Shown here piece by piece: positions 47,315 to 55,904 of a stretch of DNA of 64,000 nt. Each line of letters opens with the position of its first letter. Position 1 is the stretch's first letter. The notes under the pieces were generated by a model. It saw nothing but the letters and a program-made list of their open reading frames with translations, searched no databases and was not told the DNA's origin. This stretch comes from Lujinxingia litoralis (GTDB lineage: Bacteria > Myxococcota_A > Bradymonadia > Bradymonadales > Bradymonadaceae): contig NZ_QHKO01000010.1 of assembly GCF_003260125.1 (NCBI RefSeq), positions 62,001-126,000 on the forward strand. Direction: 5' to 3'. A program made the position numbers and the translations under genes.

Positions 47315-48832
47315 ATGTCGCAGGGCTCTTCAAAAACCGACGCTCCCCAGGGAGGCGCTCCCGCCATCCGGGTACGCGCCCTTAACAGCGCGAGCTGGAA
47401 CCCGTCGGGGGAGTACGTCCTCTACTGGATGGTGGCCCATCGCCGCCCGAGCTGGAACTTCGCCCTGGACCGGGCGCTATTCTGGGCGCAGACCCTGGGC
47501 AAGCCCCTGATCGTTCTGGAGCCACTGCGCCATGGCTATCCCTGGGCCAGCGACCGATTTCATGCCTTTGTGCTCCAGGGGATGGCCGCGCAACACGAGG
47601 CGTTCGAGAAAGCGCCGCTCACCTACTATCCCTTTGTGGAGCGCGAAGATGTTCCCGGGAGCGGCCTGCTCGAGGCCCTGGGAGCGCGCGCGGCGGTGAT
47701 CGTCAGCGACGACTTTCCGGCCTTTTTCCTGCCTCGGATGCAGCGGGCCGTCGCCCGGCGCCTGGACGTGCGCCTGGAGGTCGTCGACAGCAACGGCGTG
47801 GTGCCCATTCGCCTGGCCAACAAGCTCTTTGCGCGAGCCTATGACTTTCGACGCTTCTTACACCGGAGCGTGCAGTCCTGGGTGCATGACGCCCCCCGGG
47901 CCGCTCCTTTTGACGGGGTGGAGCTTCCCCCGGCGCAGCTTCCCGCACACATCACCGAGCGCTGGCCCCGGGCCAGTAGCGCGCTGCTCAACGCCGAGCG
48001 CGAGGCGCTGGCCGAGTTGCCCATCGATCACAGCGTCCCCCCGGTCGACGAGTTAAAAGGAGGCTGGCGGCAGGCCGAGCAGCATCTGCAGACCTTTTTG
48101 AACTGGCGCCTCGATCGCTATCATAAGGATCGCAACGCCATCGAAGATGGTGCGGCCAGCGGGCTCTCTCCCTACCTGCACTTCGGGCACATCAGCGCGC
48201 ATCAGATCTTTGGCGAACTCACCCGGCGCGAGGGCTGGAGTCCGGAGGATATTCAGGCCAAAAACGCCTCCAAGCGGGAGGGGTTCTGGTCGATGAGCCC
48301 CGGGGCGGAGAGCTTCCTCGACGAAGTGCTCACCTGGAGGGAGGTCGGGTTCAACTTTTGCACCATGGCCCCCGGGGACTACGACCGCTACGAGAGTCTC
48401 CCGGCGTGGGCACAGCAAACCCTGGCTGAGCACGCCGACGATCCCCGCGAGCACCTCTATTCACTCGGCGAGTTTGAAGCCGGGCACACCCACGACGAGC
48501 TCTGGAACGCCGCACAGATGGAGCTGGTGCACCGGGGGGTGATGCATAACTACCTGCGCATGCTCTGGGGCAAAAAGATCCTCCACTGGAGTGCCTCGCC
48601 AGAGGAGGCGCTGGCGATCATGATCGAGCTCAACAACAAGTACGCGCTGGACGGACGCGATCCCAACTCCTACAGCGGGATCTTCTGGGTGCTGGGCCGC
48701 TACGATCGCGCCTGGGGGCCGGAGCGCGAGGTATTTGGCAAGATCCGCTACATGACCTCCGAGAGCACCCGGCGCAAGATGCGCGTCGAAGGCTACATCC
48801 AACGCTGGGCCGCTGAGGTCGAGGATGCCTGA
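47315..48832 (+). CDS. phr: Class II deoxyribodipyrimidine photolyase
   Basis: 505 residues. The N-terminal alpha/beta domain ([22 protein letters not shown]) is followed by a helical FAD domain. The C-terminal words [35 protein letters not shown] and [11 protein letters not shown]-like ([11 protein letters not shown]) mark class II CPD photolyases rather than class I. It repairs cyclobutane pyrimidine dimers with blue light. The ATG has GAGGTA upstream. Its last eight bases overlap the next gene. Confidence 0.94.
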   Translation: MSQGSSKTDAPQGGAPAIRVRALNSASWNPSGEYVLYWMVAHRRPSWNFALDRALFWAQTLGKPLIVLEPLRHGYPWASDRFHAFVLQGMAAQHEAFEKAPLTYYPFVEREDVPGSGLLEALGARAAVIVSDDFPAFFLPRMQRAVARRLDVRLEVVDSNGVVPIRLANKLFARAYDFRRFLHRSVQSWVHDAPRAAPFDGVELPPAQLPAHITERWPRASSALLNAEREALAELPIDHSVPPVDELKGGWRQAEQHLQTFLNWRLDRYHKDRNAIEDGAASGLSPYLHFGHISAHQIFGELTRREGWSPEDIQAKNASKREGFWSMSPGAESFLDEVLTWREVGFNFCTMAPGDYDRYESLPAWAQQTLAEHADDPREHLYSLGEFEAGHTHDELWNAAQMELVHRGVMHNYLRMLWGKKILHWSASPEEALAIMIELNNKYALDGRDPNSYSGIFWVLGRYDRAWGPEREVFGKIRYMTSESTRRKMRVEGYIQRWAAEVEDA

Positions 48833-50216
48833 ATTCACTCGCCGCAGCGGCTACCCGGTGAGCCGTCAAACGCTCTATGAATGGCATGCCCGAGAGGGGG
48901 CCTTTGAGCGCCTGGTGCCGCCCTGGGAACAGATCGAGGTGCTCGAAAAAGAAGGCGGCATTGAGGAGGGGGGCCGCCTGATCATGCGTCTTCAGAAAGG
49001 CCCCGTGGGGTGGATCTGGGAAGCCCGGCATCTCGACCACATCCGGGGGCATCAATTTGTCGACGAGCAGGTGCGCGGGCCCTTTAGGCGCTGGCGTCAT
49101 ACGCACCGCTTCGAAGAACTTCACGACGATCAGAGCCTGCTCGTCGACGAGGTGGACTACGCCCTGCCCCTGGGCCGAGTCGGCGAGCTCCTGGGAGGGC
49201 GCGTGACCGAGCGTATGCTTGAGGCGATGTTCGCGTTTCGGCACCGGCGGACCGGGGACGATCTGCGCCGCCACAAAGCCCTCTCCGCCAGGCGCCTCAA
49301 GATCGCGATCAGCGGCACTTCGGGGCCGGTCGGCAGAGCTCTGGAGGCCTTTTTAAGCACCGGCGGTCATCAGCTCTTAAGGCTGGTGCATGAGCGAGCC
49401 TCGCACCCCGGCGAGGTCACCTGGTCGGAGCCTACCAACGCGACAGAGTTATCGAAGCTCGAAGGGCTCGACGCGGTGGTGCACCTGGCCGGGGAGCCTT
49501 CCCTCGGGGAGCGAACGCCAGGGCACAGCGACGCGGACTATGCCGAGAGCACCGCGCACCTGGCCACAGCCCTGGCCCGGCTGAACCACCCTCCCGAGGT
49601 GTTCCTCTGCGCCAGCAGCATTCACATCTACGGCGACCAGCGGACCCGGGAGATCCACGAGGAATCGGAGCTCGGAGAGCGGCCTGAATCCAGACGGCGC
49701 CAGGCCCGGGAGGACGCCACCCGGGCGGCGAAGCTCGCCGGGATACGCACGGTGAACCTGCGCATCGGCCAGGTGCTCGACCCGAGCTTCGGCGTGTTTT
49801 CCGGTCTGCACCGCGCCCTCAAACTCGGCAGCATCCGCCGGGTCGGCAGCGGCGAGCAGTTCATGAGCTGGATCGATCTCGATGATGTTCTGGGCGCGAT
49901 TCTTTTTCTCATGGGCGATGAGCGCGGCGCCGCCCTGAGCGGCCCCATCAACCTGGTGGCGCCCCGGGCGCTCCCCCACAGCGAGGCGATGGCGACGATG
50001 GCCCGGATCGTAGGCGGCCGGCGCCTGTGGCCGGCACCGGCCGCCGCGGTCCACGCCCTATCCGGTAACCCGCTCCTGCGGGAGGAGCTGCTGGCCAGCC
50101 GGCGAGTGAAGCCCGCGCGCCTTCAGGAAAGCGGGTTTGAGTTTTTCTATCCCCACCTCGACCAGGCGCTGGAGATGAAGTTCGGTATGGCTCAGCGCTG
50201 GGACCAGCCGCGCTAG
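48825..50216 (+). CDS. SRPBCC + NAD-dependent epimerase (YfcH/SDR39U1 type)
   Basis: 463 residues. An N-terminal SRPBCC-like domain (about 1-150, VSRQTLYEWHAREGAFERLVPPWEQIEVLEKEG) is fused to a Rossmann SDR domain of the TIGR01777/YfcH family (about 158-460: IAISGTSGPVGRALEAFL, LDAVVHLAGEPS, INLVAPRALPHSEAM). The role of the family is uncertain; an oxidoreductase or epimerase is assumed. It overlaps the photolyase gene by eight bases, so the two are co-translated. Similar photolyase-linked epimerases hint at a light- or flavin-related role. Confidence 0.9.
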   Translation: MPEFTRRSGYPVSRQTLYEWHAREGAFERLVPPWEQIEVLEKEGGIEEGGRLIMRLQKGPVGWIWEARHLDHIRGHQFVDEQVRGPFRRWRHTHRFEELHDDQSLLVDEVDYALPLGRVGELLGGRVTERMLEAMFAFRHRRTGDDLRRHKALSARRLKIAISGTSGPVGRALEAFLSTGGHQLLRLVHERASHPGEVTWSEPTNATELSKLEGLDAVVHLAGEPSLGERTPGHSDADYAESTAHLATALARLNHPPEVFLCASSIHIYGDQRTREIHEESELGERPESRRRQAREDATRAAKLAGIRTVNLRIGQVLDPSFGVFSGLHRALKLGSIRRVGSGEQFMSWIDLDDVLGAILFLMGDERGAALSGPINLVAPRALPHSEAMATMARIVGGRRLWPAPAAAVHALSGNPLLREELLASRRVKPARLQESGFEFFYPHLDQALEMKFGMAQRWDQPR

Positions 50217-50232
50217 CGCACTCCGGGCAACG

Positions 50233-51393
50233 CTACGAGAGGCCGGCAGCCTGACGCAAAAACCTCTGATATCGCGCGTCTTTATCCGGGCCCACAAAGC
50301 GACGAGCGGTCTCAATGGCCCGCTCATAGGCCTGGTGTTGCGCCCCGGGGTCTCGGAGCAGCGCGTCCATCTGCGCGGCCAACATTGCCGCGTCTCCCGG
50401 GGGATGCAGGGCCGCTGGCGAGAGGAGCTCGGGCAGGCCCCCCACCGAGCTGGCCAGCACCGGGAGTCCCCGCGAAAGGGCCTCCACCACCGAGCGCGGC
50501 AGCGCCTCCTCTCGGCTGGGCTGCACGTAGAGATCGAGGGTATCGAACCAGTCGAGCACCCGCTCAGGCGGCAACACCCCCTCAAAGTGCAGACGCCCGG
50601 CAAGGCCCGCCTCGGCGGCCCGCGCCAGCCAGGGGGCCGGGTCGCCGGCACCGGTGATATGAAGCGTCATCGGGAGGGTGTCGCGAAGACGAGCGGCGGC
50701 CTCCAGCAACACGTCGAGCCCTTTGTAATGCAGGTCGTAGGCCCCGATCATGCCCACGCGCCAGGGACCGGTGCGCCGGTCGAGGAGTGTGATGCGCTCC
50801 CGGCGCCGCTCTAGCACCCCGGGTTCGGGCATCTCAATCCGAGCGTCGCTCATCGCCAGCGTGACGCCAGAACTCGGGTAACGACGCTGGAGGTACTCAC
50901 GGGTGACGTAGTGCACAAAAGGCGCGCGGGCGGCCAGGGCGCGCGTTTGAAGGGCGGCGATGGGTGCGTAGATTTTTCCGGAGATTGAGCCGTGATGCCA
51001 GTAGGCGCCCAGGGGGCAACCGACCACTTCCAGGAGGAGTCGTTTTTCAGCGCGTAAGGCGCAGAACGCCGCCAGATTTCCGAGCACGCTGGTGCGCGCA
51101 ATAACCAGATCGGCCGGGGCGATGAGCGCCTCAAGCCGAGCGAGCGCGGCCGGCAGATGGGTCACCCAGCGCCGGGGGCTGGCCAGGTCGGGCAAACATT
51201 CAAAGTGCACCCCCGCACGATCGGCACGCGCGGCGCCGGCGGGCGAGGACTCGGAGCGACAACGACCGGCCACCAAGAGTTCATCGAAGACCTGCAGGTA
51301 GGGCTCCCAGCTGCGCCGGTCCGGAGTGCCAGGCACGAACACCCGGTCACCCCGGATGTAAAAGACACTGTCGTGGACGAAGATCGCGCGCAT
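50233..51393 (-). CDS. Family 4-type glycosyltransferase
   Basis: 386 residues, no signal peptide. The N-terminal half binds the acceptor; the C-terminal half holds the GT-B nucleotide-sugar motifs: RVGMIGAYDLHYKGLDVLLEAAARL, LHFEGVLPPERVL and the E-x7-E-like SREEALPRSVVEALSRGLPVLAS. It transfers a sugar, probably in surface polysaccharide or lipopolysaccharide assembly. It converges on the epimerase gene and is divergent from the E1 alpha gene. Confidence 0.9.
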   Translation of the reverse strand: MRAIFVHDSVFYIRGDRVFVPGTPDRRSWEPYLQVFDELLVAGRCRSESSPAGAARADRAGVHFECLPDLASPRRWVTHLPAALARLEALIAPADLVIARTSVLGNLAAFCALRAEKRLLLEVVGCPLGAYWHHGSISGKIYAPIAALQTRALAARAPFVHYVTREYLQRRYPSSGVTLAMSDARIEMPEPGVLERRRERITLLDRRTGPWRVGMIGAYDLHYKGLDVLLEAAARLRDTLPMTLHITGAGDPAPWLARAAEAGLAGRLHFEGVLPPERVLDWFDTLDLYVQPSREEALPRSVVEALSRGLPVLASSVGGLPELLSPAALHPPGDAAMLAAQMDALLRDPGAQHQAYERAIETARRFVGPDKDARYQRFLRQAAGLS

Positions 51394-51702
51394 AGTCCAA
51401 CTTATAAAAGGTCTGAGCCGGGCGAGGTAAGGGAGTGTCGGGAGTCTTTGGGAGGTCGCCCCGCCGGGGCGCGAGGCAACCGTAGCAGAGGGAGAGAGAG
51501 GCGACCACCGGCGCGGCGCGTGCCACCAGCAGCGCGCATCGTAAAGCACTCAGGGGCCGATGCCCTGCCTGGAGAATGCCGCCAGAGATGTCATACAACG
51601 TTCTTGGGAAGGCGCGTGCGACACCGCGCAAATCCACCACCCGGGTGACCCTCGACAGGGGGCGCCCGGGCAACCCGCAAGCGGATCGATGAAGGGGGAG
51701 AG
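51394..51702. other. Divergent intergenic region, glycosyltransferase / E1 alpha
   Basis: 309 bases. A short perfect inverted repeat CGCCCCGCCGGGGCG lies at about 51459-51473. No clear promoter or gene is seen. It presumably carries the promoter of the E1 operon. Confidence 0.4.
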
Positions 51703-52722
51703 ATGGCCGCAGCGCAGATCAAAACGCACTCAGCATCGCTTCATGAGTCGCTCGACCCGCGGGCGCGCTTTGCACAGCTTCAGGGCACGCTCAGCGAAAA
51801 ACTCTACGCCCAGATGCGGCTCATCCGCCGCTTTGAAGAGCAGCTTTTGGAGCGCTTTGATCGCGGCCTGCTGGTGGGCACCACCCATGCCTACATCGGC
51901 CAGGAGGCCGACGCGGTCGGGGTAATCAATCACCTGCAGGCCGGGGATGTGGTCTTCAGCAACCACCGCTGCCACGGGCACTACCTGGTGTGGGGCGATA
52001 AGCCCCGGGAGCTGGCCGCCGAGTTGATGGGCCGTCAGGGCGGGCTGGTGGGCGGCCGCGGGGGCAGCCAGCACATCTGCGACGGAGGTTTTTTTACCAA
52101 CGGGATCCAGGGCGGGATTGTGCCCGGAGCGCTGGGGCTGGCCCTGGCCAAGAAGGTGCGCGGTGAAGAGGCGCTGGCCGTGGTCTTTGTCGGCGACGGG
52201 ACCCTGGGCGAAGGCGTGCTCTATGAGTGTCTGAACATGGCCAGTCTCTGGGAGGCGCCCCTGCTGGTGGTGATCGAAAATAACGAGTGGGCCCAGTCCA
52301 CCCCCAGCCGCCTGGAAGTGGCCGGCTCCATGATCGAGCGCGCCCGGGCCTTTGGTCTCGACGCCGGGGAGATCGCCTCCACCGACGCCGAAGAGCTCTA
52401 CGGGCGCTTTGAAGAGGTGGTTGCCGGGGTACGCGCCGGCGGACGCCCACACGTGGAGGTGATTCACACCTACCGCCTCTGTCACCACTCCCGCAGCGAC
52501 GACCGCCGCCCCCCCGAAGAGGTCGAGGCGCGCCGCGCCGAGGATCCTCTCCCGAAGCAACGCGCCAGACTGAGCGAAGCTCGCGCCGCCGCCATCGAAG
52601 AGGCCGTGGAGACGCGTCTGGAGCAGGCCTTCGCCGCGGCCGAGGCCCAACCTCTTCCCGATGTGGAAACCCTCCACGATCCCCTGCTGCTTAAGATGCC
52701 CGAGGGCCCGGAGCCTGGATAA
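51703..52722 (+). CDS. Thiamine-diphosphate 2-oxo-acid dehydrogenase E1 alpha-like subunit
   Basis: 339 residues. E1 alpha motifs: RRFEEQLLERFDRGL, THAYIGQEADAVGV, SNHRCHGHYL, GGRGGSQHICD and the ThDP-binding GDGTLGEGVLYECLNMA...NNEWAQSTP. These resemble acetoin and pyruvate dehydrogenases more than branched-chain enzymes. It should decarboxylate a 2-oxo acid with ThDP and pass the acyl group to a lipoyl lysine. GGGGGAGAG precedes the ATG. It is followed by E1 beta (65 bases) and a lipoyl/NeuD fusion. No catalytic E2 or E3 gene is in the window. Confidence 0.92.
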   Translation: MAAAQIKTHSASLHESLDPRARFAQLQGTLSEKLYAQMRLIRRFEEQLLERFDRGLLVGTTHAYIGQEADAVGVINHLQAGDVVFSNHRCHGHYLVWGDKPRELAAELMGRQGGLVGGRGGSQHICDGGFFTNGIQGGIVPGALGLALAKKVRGEEALAVVFVGDGTLGEGVLYECLNMASLWEAPLLVVIENNEWAQSTPSRLEVAGSMIERARAFGLDAGEIASTDAEELYGRFEEVVAGVRAGGRPHVEVIHTYRLCHHSRSDDRRPPEEVEARRAEDPLPKQRARLSEARAAAIEEAVETRLEQAFAAAEAQPLPDVETLHDPLLLKMPEGPEPG

Positions 52723-52787
52723 GTCGACGCGCAGAACCCTTACCGCGAAGCTCGCGAACACACTCACCTCAGACCCGGGGGCCGGCG

Positions 52788-53828
52788 ATGAGTCAGACCG
52801 TGTTGGAGTCCTTAAACCAGGCATTTCACCGCATGATGCAGGCCGATGAGCGGGTGCATCTGCTCGGCGAAGATCTCCTCGATCCTTACGGTGGCGCCTT
52901 CAAAGTCAGCCGGGGCCTGTCGACCGCGTTCGAAGATCGGGTCTGGACGACTCCCATCTCCGAGGCGGGATTTGTCGGCGTGGCCATCGGTATGGCGATG
53001 GGCGGGTTGCTACCGGTGGTCGAGATCATGTTCGGCGACTTTGTGCTCCTGGCCGCCGACCAGCTGATCAATCACGGCGCGAAGTACCCGTGGATGTACA
53101 ACGAGAAGATCGAGGTGCCCCTGGTGGTGCGCCTGCCGATGGGCGGGCGCCGCGGCTACGGACCGACCCATAGCCAGACCCTGGAGAAACACTTTCTGGG
53201 AGCTCCGGGGCTGGCCATTGTGGCCGCCAACCCCTTCGTCGATCCGGGGCGCCTGCTGGAGCTCGCCACCTTGCACGACCGGCGGCCGGTCCTCTTTGTG
53301 GAAAATAAAAAGATGTACGCCCAGCGCCTTCGCCTGATCGAGGGTGGGCGCTGTGGGGGAATGGCCGCGCGCACCACTGGTGGCGCCTACCCCACGGTGA
53401 GCCTGAGTTTTGGGGGCTTTGAGCTGGCCGACGTCACCCTGGTGGCCTACGGCGGCATGGCCGAGTTGGCGGTCGAAGCGGCCGAGCGCCTGCTCATCGA
53501 AGATGAGCGCTACTGCGAGGTGGTGATCCCCTCCTCGATTCAACCTTTGGAGATGGACGCCATCGCGCAGTCCGTCGCCCGCAGCGGGCGGCTGGTGGTG
53601 AGCGAAGAAGCCCCGGGAGCCGGAGGCGTCGGCGCCGAAATCATCAGCGCACTGCCCGCCGCAGCCTTCGCCGCGCTCCAGGCTCAGCCGCGACGGGTCT
53701 GCGCGCTCAATCTCCCCATCGCCAACAGCCCGGCGCTGGAGACCGCGACACTCCCCGGCGTCGATGACCTTCTGGAGGCTATGCGTCAGGTGCTGCCGCC
53801 ATCAAAGAGCACCAGCGCCGCCGGCTAA
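52788..53828 (+). CDS. 2-oxo-acid dehydrogenase E1 beta-like subunit
   Basis: 346 residues. It is a transketolase-like pyrimidine-binding and C-terminal domain: VHLLGEDLLDPYGGAFKVSRGL, TPISEAGFVGVAIGMAMGGLLPVVEIMFGDF, VPLVVRLPMGGRRGYGPTHSQTLE, then LVVSEEAPGAGGVGAEIIS. It pairs with E1 alpha to make the active alpha2beta2 E1. Its ribosome site is weak (GGGGGCC region). Its stop is 45 bases before the lipoyl/NeuD fusion gene. Confidence 0.93.
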   Translation: MSQTVLESLNQAFHRMMQADERVHLLGEDLLDPYGGAFKVSRGLSTAFEDRVWTTPISEAGFVGVAIGMAMGGLLPVVEIMFGDFVLLAADQLINHGAKYPWMYNEKIEVPLVVRLPMGGRRGYGPTHSQTLEKHFLGAPGLAIVAANPFVDPGRLLELATLHDRRPVLFVENKKMYAQRLRLIEGGRCGGMAARTTGGAYPTVSLSFGGFELADVTLVAYGGMAELAVEAAERLLIEDERYCEVVIPSSIQPLEMDAIAQSVARSGRLVVSEEAPGAGGVGAEIISALPAAAFAALQAQPRRVCALNLPIANSPALETATLPGVDDLLEAMRQVLPPSKSTSAAG

Positions 53829-53873
53829 GACGGCTCTCACCCGACACCTTCGATTCTACCTCTGAGGACGATC

Positions 53874-54977
53874 ATGGAATGGGTCTACATCCCGATGCTC
53901 AACGCCAACGAAGACGAAGCCGAAGTGGTAGACGTCCTGGTGGAGGAGGGCCAGAAAGTCTCGCGCGGCGACGTGCTGTGCACGCTGGAGTCCACCAAAG
54001 CCACCGCCGACGTGGAAGCTCCGAGCGCGGGATACGTGCGTGCGCTGGCATTTAGCTCCGGACAACGTGCCCGAGTGGGCCAACCGCTCTGCGCGCTCAC
54101 CGAGACGATGGAAGAGGCCGTGCACGTCTCCTCCCCCCAGGTGCCTCCAGCCCCGGTGGATGATCTTCCCCGGGCCACTCGCCGCGCCGCGGCGCTGGCC
54201 AGCGAGTACGACGTCGATCTGCGCGCGATTCCCCACCAGGGCATCCTCACCGAACGTGACATTCTGGCGCATCTCGGCGAGAGCCCCGGCGCGCTGCGCG
54301 CGCCGGGCGACCAGGCCACCGCCACCCCGGCGGTGGAGGTGGGCGCCGGCGGCCAGGCCATCGTCATCTACGGGGCCGGCGGCCACGCCCGGGTGGTCAT
54401 TGATATGGTGCGCGAGGGGCGACGCGATCTGCGCATCGTCGGCATCGTCGATGACTCCCCGGATCGCCCCTCCGAGGTGCTGGGGGTCCCGGTTCTGGGC
54501 GACGCCTCGACCTTCGCCGAGCTGCGCGAACGCGGCGTGCGCCTGGCCGCCCTGGGCGTGGGCGCGGTCACTCATAACGCCCTGCGCGCGGAGCTCTTCT
54601 CCAGGCTGCGCCGCGAAGGCTTCATCCTGCCCAATCTTATCCACCCGAGGGCCTGCGTAGAACCCTCGGTCCTGATGGGCCAGGGCAATCAGATCTTCGC
54701 CGGCGCTGTGGTCAGCTCCTGCGTGAGCCTGGGAGACAACACCGTGATCAACAGCAACGTGGTCGTCTCTCACGATTGCGTGATCGATGATCACGTGCAC
54801 CTCACCCCCGGCGCCCTGCTGGCCGGCGGCGTACAGGTGGGCGCCCGCTCGGTGATCGGCATGGGCGTCACCATCTTTCTGGGGGTACAGGTCGGCGCCG
54901 ATGTCGTCATCGGCAACGGCTCCCACATTCTCACCGATGTGGCCGATCAACAGGTGATACGTCCCTCGCTCAGCTGA
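53874..54977 (+). CDS. Fusion: lipoyl domain + E3-binding domain + NeuD/PglD sugar acyltransferase
   Basis: 367 residues, a domain order I have not met. Lipoyl domain 1-77, with acceptor lysine K42 in LESTKATADVEAP. A peripheral-subunit-binding domain lies at about 100-136 (ATRRAAALASEYDVDLRAI, GILTERDILAHL). A NeuD/PglD-type sugar acyltransferase occupies 161-367: Rossmann-like YGAGGHARVVIDMV, VVGIVDDS-like strand, then left-handed beta helix with VVVSHDCVIDDHVHLTPGALLAGGV (His300 and His309 at catalytic positions). The E2 acyltransferase domain of pyruvate-type complexes is absent. It lies between E1 beta and a PglC-type transferase. I infer that acyl-lipoyl-K42 may feed N-acylation of an amino sugar; alternatively an unseen acyl-CoA step intervenes. 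GAGG precedes the ATG. Confidence 0.9.
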   Translation: MEWVYIPMLNANEDEAEVVDVLVEEGQKVSRGDVLCTLESTKATADVEAPSAGYVRALAFSSGQRARVGQPLCALTETMEEAVHVSSPQVPPAPVDDLPRATRRAAALASEYDVDLRAIPHQGILTERDILAHLGESPGALRAPGDQATATPAVEVGAGGQAIVIYGAGGHARVVIDMVREGRRDLRIVGIVDDSPDRPSEVLGVPVLGDASTFAELRERGVRLAALGVGAVTHNALRAELFSRLRREGFILPNLIHPRACVEPSVLMGQGNQIFAGAVVSSCVSLGDNTVINSNVVVSHDCVIDDHVHLTPGALLAGGVQVGARSVIGMGVTIFLGVQVGADVVIGNGSHILTDVADQQVIRPSLS

Positions 54978-54994
54978 GTCCCTTCCGAAGTGCG

Positions 54995-55030
54995 AAGCGT
55001 CGGTGCCGTCTCACCGGCTCACCGACGCTT
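54995..55030. other. 11-bp inverted repeat between the NeuD-fusion and transferase genes
   Basis: Arms AAGCGTCGGTG and CACCGACGCTT enclose 14 bases in the 108-base gap. There is no T run, so it is either a weak terminator or an RNA element that sets relative expression of the transferase gene. Confidence 0.5.
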
Positions 55031-55085
55031 GCGACGTCCGAGAAAACCACTACCCTTCTGCCCAACCCTTCTCTGAGGAGCGGCG

Positions 55086-55727
55086 ATGCCAATCTACGAC
55101 AAACTCAAACGCACCTTTGACCTCACCGCCGCCGGCGCCGGGCTGCTCGTCACCGCCCCGGTGCTCGCCGCCAGCGCCGCCACGGTATACGTCACCATGG
55201 GGCGCCCACTCTTCTACCGGCAGCAACGCCCGGGGTTGCACGGAGAGCCCTTTGAGCTGATCAAGTTTCGCACCATGCGCCTCTCCAGGCCGGGGCAGGA
55301 CGACATCGGCTCGGAGGCCCAGCGGATCACCCCGGTGGGGCACTTTCTGCGCTCGACCAGCCTTGATGAGTTGCCCACCCTCCTCAATGTGTTTCGCGGC
55401 GAGATGAGCCTGGTCGGACCGCGTCCGCTGCTCATGCGCTATCTTCCCCGCTACAGCCCCGAACAGGCTCGCCGCCATGAGGTACGCCCCGGAATCACCG
55501 GATGGGCCCAGGTCAACGGCCGCAACGCGCTGAGCTGGGACGAGAAATTCGCGCTCGATGTCTGGTATGTCGATCACCGCTCGCTGGCGCTGGATCTTAC
55601 CATTCTCTTCAAAACGCTAAGCAAGGTCTTTGCCCGCGAAGGCATCAACCAGGACGGCCATGCCACCATGCCCGAGTTCATGGGAAACGAAGACCAAACG
55701 CCTAAAGACCTCCAGAAAGGCGCCTAA
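55086..55727 (+). CDS. PglC-type phosphosugar transferase (initiating)
   Basis: 213 residues, the small monotopic form. One N-terminal hydrophobic segment (DLTAAGAGLLVTAPVLAASAA) precedes a bacterial sugar transferase domain: PLFYRQQRPG, LIKFRTM, STSLDELPTLLNVFRGEMSLVGPRP and RPGITGWAQVNGRN. It would load a sugar-1-phosphate, likely a diacetamido sugar if PglC-like, onto undecaprenyl phosphate at the inner membrane. It follows the NeuD/PglD-bearing fusion, as pglC and pglD are neighbours elsewhere. GAGGAG lies upstream. Confidence 0.94.
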   Translation: MPIYDKLKRTFDLTAAGAGLLVTAPVLAASAATVYVTMGRPLFYRQQRPGLHGEPFELIKFRTMRLSRPGQDDIGSEAQRITPVGHFLRSTSLDELPTLLNVFRGEMSLVGPRPLLMRYLPRYSPEQARRHEVRPGITGWAQVNGRNALSWDEKFALDVWYVDHRSLALDLTILFKTLSKVFAREGINQDGHATMPEFMGNEDQTPKDLQKGA

Positions 55728-55780
55728 TCGGCCAACAAAATCAACCACTTAACCCCAAAGCGCCATTTCAACACAGTCTC

Positions 55781-55870
55781 AATGGAGGCGCCGCCAGGTG
55801 CCTCCATTGCGCGTTTCTACAGACCTGAAAAACGCGGCGCACCCGGATGGTGCGCCGCGTTTCTCAGGTC
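55781..55870. terminator. Two strong hairpins after the transferase gene
   Basis: The first, 55781-55808, has nine-base arms AATGGAGGC/GCCTCCATT. The second, 55822-55870, has 22-base arms with one mismatch around CGGAT, ending caggtc; it is among the longest stems in the window. They separate the convergent transferase and ATP-grasp genes and should stop transcription from either side. Confidence 0.75.
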
Positions 55871-55904
55871 AGCTCTTCTTGAGCTCTCTTGCTCTCCCTG
55901 GGCC

